Origin: Oikopleura dioica
Lineage: Eukaryota > Chordata > Appendicularia > Copelata > Oikopleuridae
DNA: 64,000 bases
Assembly: GCA_907165135.1 (NCBI GenBank)
Contig: OU015566.1
Coordinates: forward strand, 7,052,157 to 7,116,156
Reading direction: 5' to 3'
A program made the position numbers and the translations under genes. This document shows, in pieces, positions 58,201-64,000 of this stretch (within the stretch, counting starts at the first letter, position 1; the number at the start of each line of letters is the position of its first letter). The notes beneath the pieces were generated by a model that was not told where the DNA came from, searched no databases, and saw nothing but the letters and a program-made list of their open reading frames with translations.

Positions 58201-58779
58201 TGCATAATATTTGAACAAAAAAATCGATGTCAATCTGGATTATTCAAGAGCTCTTCTGTAAGACCTTCCGTAGTATCTTCTGTTCTTTTGTGATCTTTGA
58301 TTTCTTCTTGCTTCTTTCGATTTGCGGCGACGATTTCAAAGTACCAAACGTTAGCGATAAGAAGAAAATCCAAGTTTCCAAGAAGTATCTCTTAATTATT
58401 TTTTCAAAAAACGGGTTCTTATTCGCAAATTACCTTCACTCAAAGGCTCCCCATATATCCACTTACAAATGCGTGGTACGAACCAAAGCACAAGAAGATT
58501 GAATAGATATCTAAAGAATGCCGGCCATTCCGAACCCCGATTCTCACGATAGTATTTGAACAGTTCCAAAAATACCATGATTGAAGAACTGACGCTATTT
58601 TCTTACAATTTTTTGATGAACAAGCGATTCTAGAGAGAATTTTTTTCTTTTGAATTTTTCCAACGACACCAGCAGCAATAAAAATTCATGCCCAAAAATA
58701 ATAATAATCACAGACACCTGTTTTTCGCTGCTAATTTCAACCTTTCAAGTCATTCCAACACCTAATTATCCATTTTTAG
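55244..58779. other. upstream region of the axin gene; 5' exons not resolved
   Basis: A perfect hairpin lies at 55596-55628 (stem CCGACTTCAAAG, 9-base loop). An ATG directly followed by a GT donor (56795-56797) could be an axin first exon. GC-rich open stretches at about 57220-57290 and 57860-58065 could be N-terminal exons but no in-phase chain was found. CTGATTGG and GCGCCAC words recur at about 57610-57700. Confidence 0.4.
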
Positions 58780-60846
58780 ATGAGCTGATTCTGAAAAAAC
58801 ACCCTCAGTCAAAAATGAGCCTGACCAGCTTTATTTCAACACGAGACGAAGTGGACGGATTCCGAGATTATCTCCAGCAATACTCGCCCGAAGGACTGCT
58901 CGACTTTCGAATCTGGCTGACAGCGAATGGATACTTGAAGGAATTTGTTCGGTATCGAGCACTGCATGACAACGATCTTGAAAATTTCGTCAAGTGGAAC
59001 GCAAAATGTGCTAAAGCCATGATTGACCGGTTTTTTCAAGATTCTCAGCCAGGTAAAGTCTCATTTTAAAGACCTTTAATTTGGCCCGAAACGCGCTCTG
59101 ATTGGTCGGAAATTTAAACAGCGCCACCAAGAAAATAACAAGCCAATAAGAAACCCGTTTTTTAAGATTTGCACCATGCCTACGATTTCTGCAAGAAGTT
59201 CTCAACCGTCGCGACAGCAGAAATGATCAAAACGGAAATGGAATCGATTCGAAACATGGTTCAATCTCGACTCGAGCGCAAGTACTTGACACGCTTCACC
59301 GGCCGAACGAACCGACTCCTCTTCCTCGCGGAAAACCACAACAATACAGAGTACCAATCCACCACCACTGAGTGTAATACTTGCAGCGAAGATACGAAAA
59401 GTTGCAATACCGATTGGTCGGCTGTTGATCCAAAAAAGGACAAGAAGAGATACAGGCGCAGACAAAAGGTAAATTTCAGTCAAAGAATCGATCAAATATT
59501 GCTTATAATAATTAATATTCGCGGTCTAAGATAGTCGATAAATGGTCTTAAAACTTTAAGGTAGGAGGCCATTTGTAAGGAGCTCAATCTTTAAAGTCAA
59601 AGTCCTTTGGACGTGATCCCAATCCTGAAATCCTTTTTTGATCCCTTCAAAAAACTACAGTTTCAAAGCGTTTGAACCTTCAGCCTCAAAAAAAGTAGCG
59701 TGCCTTGTACACCGCCCTCAAAGGAGCTCTTTCGGCCTTGAAGTCAACTCCTGTATTACGCGCGGGCCGATTGAGGCGTTTGATCATGTCCGATTTTTTA
59801 AAAAGTAAACCTACTCGAACTGCTTTGATGAGGTGTTTATTGGACGGAAGCGTAATTTAGCGCCACCAGATGGGTAATCCGAGTGTTTAGAATATCAAAC
59901 GCAGCCACTTGGGGAGAAATCGATCCGAGGGCCCGAAGAATTCCGATTTTATTCCGCCCAGCTTGCCTAAAATGCCGAACGAAGCGGATTTGGCAACGAA
60001 GAATCCAAAAGGTTTTGCGAAACTCGTCATCGAAAAGCTCGAAAAGGTAAGTCAGAGAACTCAATTGACAGTAAAAATTATTAGAGAAATTTTCAAAACT
60101 ACCTTTTCATAAAAAAATGAACAAAATTTTGTTGATAAAAATTATAAAATAAAATTTTCAGGTTTTGGAAATGCGGGAAAACGACTCAATCCTTGACGAT
60201 CACTTGGAACGTGTCATGAAAACGCCGACCACGAGGTCATCGCTTTTGGCGCTTCCGTCTCGGACACTCAAAAACTTGAAACAAAGGACAAAAATGACGT
60301 TCTCCTCCTTTAGAAGCTCCGATTCTTCAGAGAAAAAGGTAAAACCAAACGCTCTCTTCAACTCACTTTGAACTCAATTTTCAGATCGTTCAAAAGCGCG
60401 AAATTCCCGCTTTGGCGAAATCGGCGTCCGGTCCAGCGATTCTTGGAAATTCATTTCACCCGAGTCCAGAATCTGAAACATCAGTGACGGCGATTCAAAC
60501 CCTTTTGAGTTCCGATTCCGGTTTATCCTCCACGCGGATCGAGTCAGAATCGGAAATGGCGGAAAGCGAAATGCTCGAAATCGACGGGCTCAAGCAACGA
60601 CTCATCGAAGAAACTGACGGTAGTTTGTCCACAAATCTACTTTACGAATACGACGAGGAGAAATACATCGTCAAGTGCCCAGGTCGATCTCCTACCTTGG
60701 CTTCTTTCCGCGGGCGAATCCATCTTCGAGGAATTTACCGATTTTTCTTCAAAAACGAAGAAGCAATTTGGGTCGAAATCACCGACCCGACAGAGCCAGT
60801 CCCTGTTTTAGGCGATACTGTTCATGCTAAAGTTATTCAAACCTAA
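58780..60846 (+). CDS. AXIN: axin: RGS and DIX-domain scaffold of the beta-catenin destruction complex (5' end missing)
   Basis: Five in-phase exons: 58780-59052, 59167-59468, 59891-60046, 60162-60338 and 60385-60846. The first two encode an RGS domain (VDGFRDYLQQYSPEGLLDFR, then DFCKKFSTVATAEMIKTEM), the APC-binding part of axin. Exon 3 ends in a helix (FAKLVIEKLEKV) like the GSK3-binding helix. Exon 4 continues with SILDDHLERVMKTP, matching the beta-catenin-binding helix. The last exon has a DSGLSS motif and a C-terminal DIX domain (KYIVKCPGRSPTLASFRGRI, YRFFFKNEEAIWVEITD, VIQT) for self-assembly and Dishevelled binding. The linker is much shorter than in vertebrate axins. The N-terminal tankyrase-binding region was not found. 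Confidence 0.88.
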
Positions 60847-61368
60847 CCTTACTCAACTCATTGAAAAAACCTAAGTTTGTGTAATATTTTTATTAAATTA
60901 TTGAAAACCTACTCAACAACTGCTATACAAATAAAACCAATATTGATACTTTCTGATGTGAGTTTTTGCGAGTTTTGCATTTTTGTGTGGATAACTGGCC
61001 TTTCTGCGATAATCTGCGGTAAATTGGCGGACACCTCGGATGAGGTAAATTACCAACTGGAGAAGGTGATTTAGAGCTGTTGGCTGCGCACAAAAAATGG
61101 TCTATCTTTTGAGGACCTGTCGAAGCAAAACACGTTACGTAGCGTGGCGTTTCCCCTTTAAAAATAACAGATGGAAATTGCAGACAGTACGTGTTTTTGA
61201 GAAAATTTTATTGTCATAAAATTGCCGTCTACTATGATTGTTGCCATCTAGTAGGATTATTGACAATGATTTATTGACAATAAATTATTGTCGAATAAAT
61301 TTGATTCGATCGGAGTAAGCCCGGATTTGAGTCTGAATTTAGGAAAACATTATTTGATATGTAAATAC
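60847..61368. other. intergenic between convergent genes
   Basis: Holds the 3' flanks of axin (+) and the coiled-coil gene (-). A palindromic GACAATAAATTATTGTC lies at about 61275, nearly identical to the one at about 12571. Confidence 0.5.
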
Positions 61369-62101
61369 CTAAATATTAACGCCAAAATGACGGAAGAGAA
61401 TTTCTTCTCGTCTTGCGGACTCTTGATCTTGGCGGTCAAATCTTGCGATTAAGTCATTATACCGCTCACTGTCGGTTCTAGCTCTCTGAATATTATGCGC
61501 TTCTATTCTTGCAAGTCTTTCCTCCAACGACGAAAGTCGGGTGTCAATGGTTTTTCTTAGATTTTCGATGGTCTCATCTAAAAAGATTTTCTTATTCTAA
61601 AATTAAAAGTTCATGAAAATTAATGAATTGATACTCCGTTAACATACGGAAATCTTCGCTTGTAATAAGATTATCAGTGAGAATATCATCAACAGCGCTT
61701 TCAGTGTTCTTCTGTCGCTTTTGACTTTGTTCCATCTTAATATTGATCTCAGAATGTAGCTCTTTTTTCACTTGCGCGAGTTCACCACGAAAATTATACC
61801 GCTCGACTTCAAATTCTTCTCGTTGTGAACGCATTGCTTCTTCATGTTGTTGATTTTGTTCGTGAATCTGTTTATTCAACGATTCAATGTCCTTTTTGTT
61901 CCGATGAATTTCCTATGGTAGTTTTATTCACTGTTTCACTGAGAGAATTCAGCTCCATCAGAAATACTTGCTATTGGCTTTTATCAAAAAAGTACTATTT
62001 GAGTTGTGACTTCTCTTTGAAAACTTATTAATCAGCAATTTTGAAGCGAATCTTCAAATATTTTAGAAATTAACCTCTATCAGTTGGCTCATTGTAGGCA
62101 T
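61369..62101 (-). CDS. coiled-coil protein (166 aa)
   Basis: Three exons, 62075-62101, 61648-61912 and 61369-61577, all in phase with GT-AG introns; ATG at 62101, stop TAG at 61369-61371. The product is almost entirely charged and helical with heptad-like spacing (IHRNKKDIESLNKQIHEQNQ, EEFEVERYNFRGELAQVKKE, LSSLEERLARIEAHNIQRAR), ending EEILFRHFGVNI. No signal peptide, membrane segment or catalytic motif. A structural or adaptor role is likely, but the family cannot be named because coiled coils share composition. Confidence 0.68.
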
Positions 62102-62894
62102 TTTGTAAGAAAAATTCTGCAATTTTTTAGTGAAAATGTCAAAAAATGATTTGCTTATATATCAAGATACGCCATAAAATGTTCAACATTATGTCCCTGT
62201 AAATATCATTTTGGTTTTATCAGTACAATGAAATTGACTTTATTATGTTATTCACAGGAACCTGCTTGAAATTCTGCTTCAAAAATTGTTAAAAACTGAA
62301 AATCATGGGTTAGAGGCCATTCCTAAGTTGTGCAAACATTGCGTGAGTTTCAGTACTGCAAAAAGTGCTGAATAGTAAGACACTTGAAAAACCAAGGACA
62401 TATGAAATGTCTCAAAAGGAGATCGACTTCGACGAAGTCTCATTTAGACATCTTGGCCGATCTTCTTGATCGAGTTGAAGGCGCCAGGTTTATTTCTTTT
62501 CAAAAAGATTTCGCGCGGCTGTATAAATAAATATGACAAGTACAGATATAAATTGTTTACACATGAAAGATTCATAAGCCAGCACTTTTATCGAACTGCA
62601 ATTTTCAACGTAATATTTCTTTTTGTAACGTAAAATTTTGTAATCAAAGATTGAATTAGCTCACAATGGAAAAAAATAAACTAAAAAAGTTGGTGCTAGA
62701 ACGTGATTTTTCTTAATAAATGGAAGCCCGTGGCGGTGGTGAGATTTTTTTAAATGAGGTAAAGGAGGTAGAAGTTGGTTGAAGTGGTTGGTTTTGTGGA
62801 AAACTGGACACGTGAAAGATTTTTTTTTTGTTTTTCGAAATTGAGTTTGAATTTCAGAAGTTTGAATTTCGTGAAGAAGAGAGAGATTGGTTTT
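62102..62894. other. intergenic, no gene seen
   Basis: AT-rich upstream flank of the coiled-coil gene and 3' flank of the WD40 gene. The minus frame 62750-63058 is a shifted reading of the WD40 terminal exon. Confidence 0.45.
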
Positions 62895-63605
62895 TTAAAA
62901 GCAAATGAGCCAGGCTTTGCCGGACTTTTTGACAGGTGAACCGGTAAATACATGCGTTCGGGTAGTTCCGATTGAGCGGACCGCGACCGCATCAGCTGCC
63001 GTAATGTGCCCAATCTTCTCCAGATTTGTTGACCAGATCTAAAAATACGTTTTTTCAAAATTTAGCGCTTTTCGGGCAGTTTTCAAAATAAAAGGCGATA
63101 GATTTTCTCGCTTAGAAATTCTAACGGAAAATTCTACCGAGAAATGAACCACTGTACTCACGGCTAAGGAGCCATCCCTTGCTACAGAAACAAAGGCATT
63201 TCTTCCGGGAATGATTTTCATCGAAAGAATCCAGTCAGCATGAGCCATTGAAAAAGTCTTGACCAATTCGCCTTTGGAAGACCAGAGCTTTATGGAATTA
63301 TCTCGCGAGCCGGTAGCGATGAAATCTTCGAATTCAACGATGGCAGTGACCTGGAAAAAGTACTGTAAAAGACTATGAAGGGTTGAACGGCTTACAGTGT
63401 CAAGATGAGGCGAAAGTGTTATTTTTGGTGCGATTGAATCAGCTGGCAGCTCAAAGGAATGACGGAAAAGACGCGTGGAGTTGTCGCGGCCGCCGACAGC
63501 TACGGAGACTTCTAAATCGGAAACTGTTCGGACTGAGAGGGCGGTTATCTCTGAAGGTGACGCGCATCGAAGTCCCGTGTCCAAATGGTTGACGTAACAC
63601 TTCAC
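62895..63605 (-). CDS. C-terminal exons of a WD40-repeat protein (partial)
   Basis: Three minus-strand exons, 63396-63605, 63162-63350 and 62895-63038, all phase 0, ending in TAA at 62895-62897. They encode the last WD40 blades (SVAVGGRDNSTRLF, FIATGSRDNSIKLWSS, VSVARDGSLAIWS), including the GRDNS/GSRDNSIKLW signatures, followed by a short tail ending KSGKAWLICF. The number of blades and the N-terminal domains lie outside the window. A kinesin-like KIF21-type C-terminus is one possibility, but the visible part fits any beta-propeller protein. Confidence 0.8.
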
Positions 63606-64000
63606 CTTAAAAAACGATGTCAAAAATTATGATAAAAGTTTCATGGACAATATCGTCGTATCAGCAATCCTAATATCTAGTAGACAACTTGGGGGGAAGA
63701 TGAATGAACTAATTGATTGATCCATAGGCTATTGACCATAGACCCTCCTTTTGACCAGATTTAATGACTTTTATTGATATTCCAAATTTCATAATCACGC
63801 TCTCCAAAGAAACTGTATTGAGCTTTGGGAATGGCTTGTTTTGGCTGATCAAACGAGGCCAAGAAGGTTAGTTAATATTGGATAACGACGGAGTGTGTTA
63901 TTTTCAAATCACGTTTTTAGTTCTTTTAGAATCTGTTTGTGCCCTCCTCTACTTTTTTGGATCATACAAGTTTTGCGTAAACTGTTTTTGAGTACACATT
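63606..64000. other. probable intron of the WD40 gene
   Basis: A good acceptor for the minus-strand exon ends at 63606-63607. The rest of the window shows no further exon, so it is probably intronic. Confidence 0.4.

Noticed and set aside
62750-63058. 102-aa minus ORF as a separate protein
   Set aside because: It is an out-of-frame reading of the terminal WD40 exon; the correct frame gives IWSTNLEKIG and continues the propeller.
1-64000. CRISPR arrays, IS elements, operon structure
   Set aside because: No regularly spaced direct repeats, transposase genes or prokaryotic ribosome-binding patterns; intron-rich genes show this is an animal genome.

Overview
This is nuclear DNA from a compact animal genome, most likely an appendicularian (larvacean) tunicate of the Oikopleura type. 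The reasons are split genes on both strands with many introns of only about 40-70 bp; a high share of introns that start with GA (also GC and GG) instead of GT, a known peculiarity of Oikopleura; chordate-type genes (synaptotagmin, striated-muscle myosin regulatory light chain, axin, retinol saturase); and secreted Cys-rich/kelch and ZP proteins typical of the group. The species cannot be fixed from the sequence alone. There are no bacterial operons, CRISPR arrays or plasmid features.

Layout. 1-9.8 kb: the last exon of an unknown gene, a small secreted-protein gene, a RETSAT-type oxidoreductase gene (2262-7635, +) with an antisense tRNA-Gly in an intron, a RING-finger gene (-) and a small unknown gene (+). 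9.8-17 kb: AT-rich and gene-poor, full of hairpins, telomere-like TTAGGG runs and mosaic palindromes. 17-28.7 kb: one large gene (+) for a signal peptide/FN3/EGF/pentraxin-like/ZP/transmembrane protein; an unrelated secreted-protein gene is nested antisense in one intron, and a 775-bp foldback palindrome lies in its last intron. 30-33.6 kb: myosin regulatory light chain (-), a small unknown gene (-), and a three-exon gene (+) fusing a vitamin-K-type Gla domain to a coiled coil and a C-type lectin domain. 34.8-40.6 kb: a 14-exon synaptotagmin (+). 40.7-42.8 kb: four tandem paralogues (-) for tiny one-pass membrane proteins with C-terminal PPxY motifs. 43.7-46.9 kb: a Cys-rich plus kelch secreted protein (-), a small membrane ORF (+) and a secreted FABP-like protein (-). 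47-54 kb: a FAM3/ILEI-like secreted protein (+), a 67-residue protein (+) and a KH-domain RNA-binding protein (+) with an 838-bp foldback element in one intron. 54-64 kb: a long ORF of unknown nature, a very compact axin (RGS, GSK3-binding helix, beta-catenin-binding helix, DIX; +), a coiled-coil protein (-) and the end of a WD40-repeat gene (-).

The genes do not form one pathway; the region is a typical mixed animal gene neighbourhood. The points most worth following are the Gla-lectin fusion, the GA-AG introns and their shared GARCG-type start, the PPxY micro-family, the FN3/pentraxin/ZP architecture, the condensed axin scaffold and the intronic foldback elements. Exon borders were derived by hand from reading frame, splice phase and remembered family patterns; borders called uncertain need transcript data.
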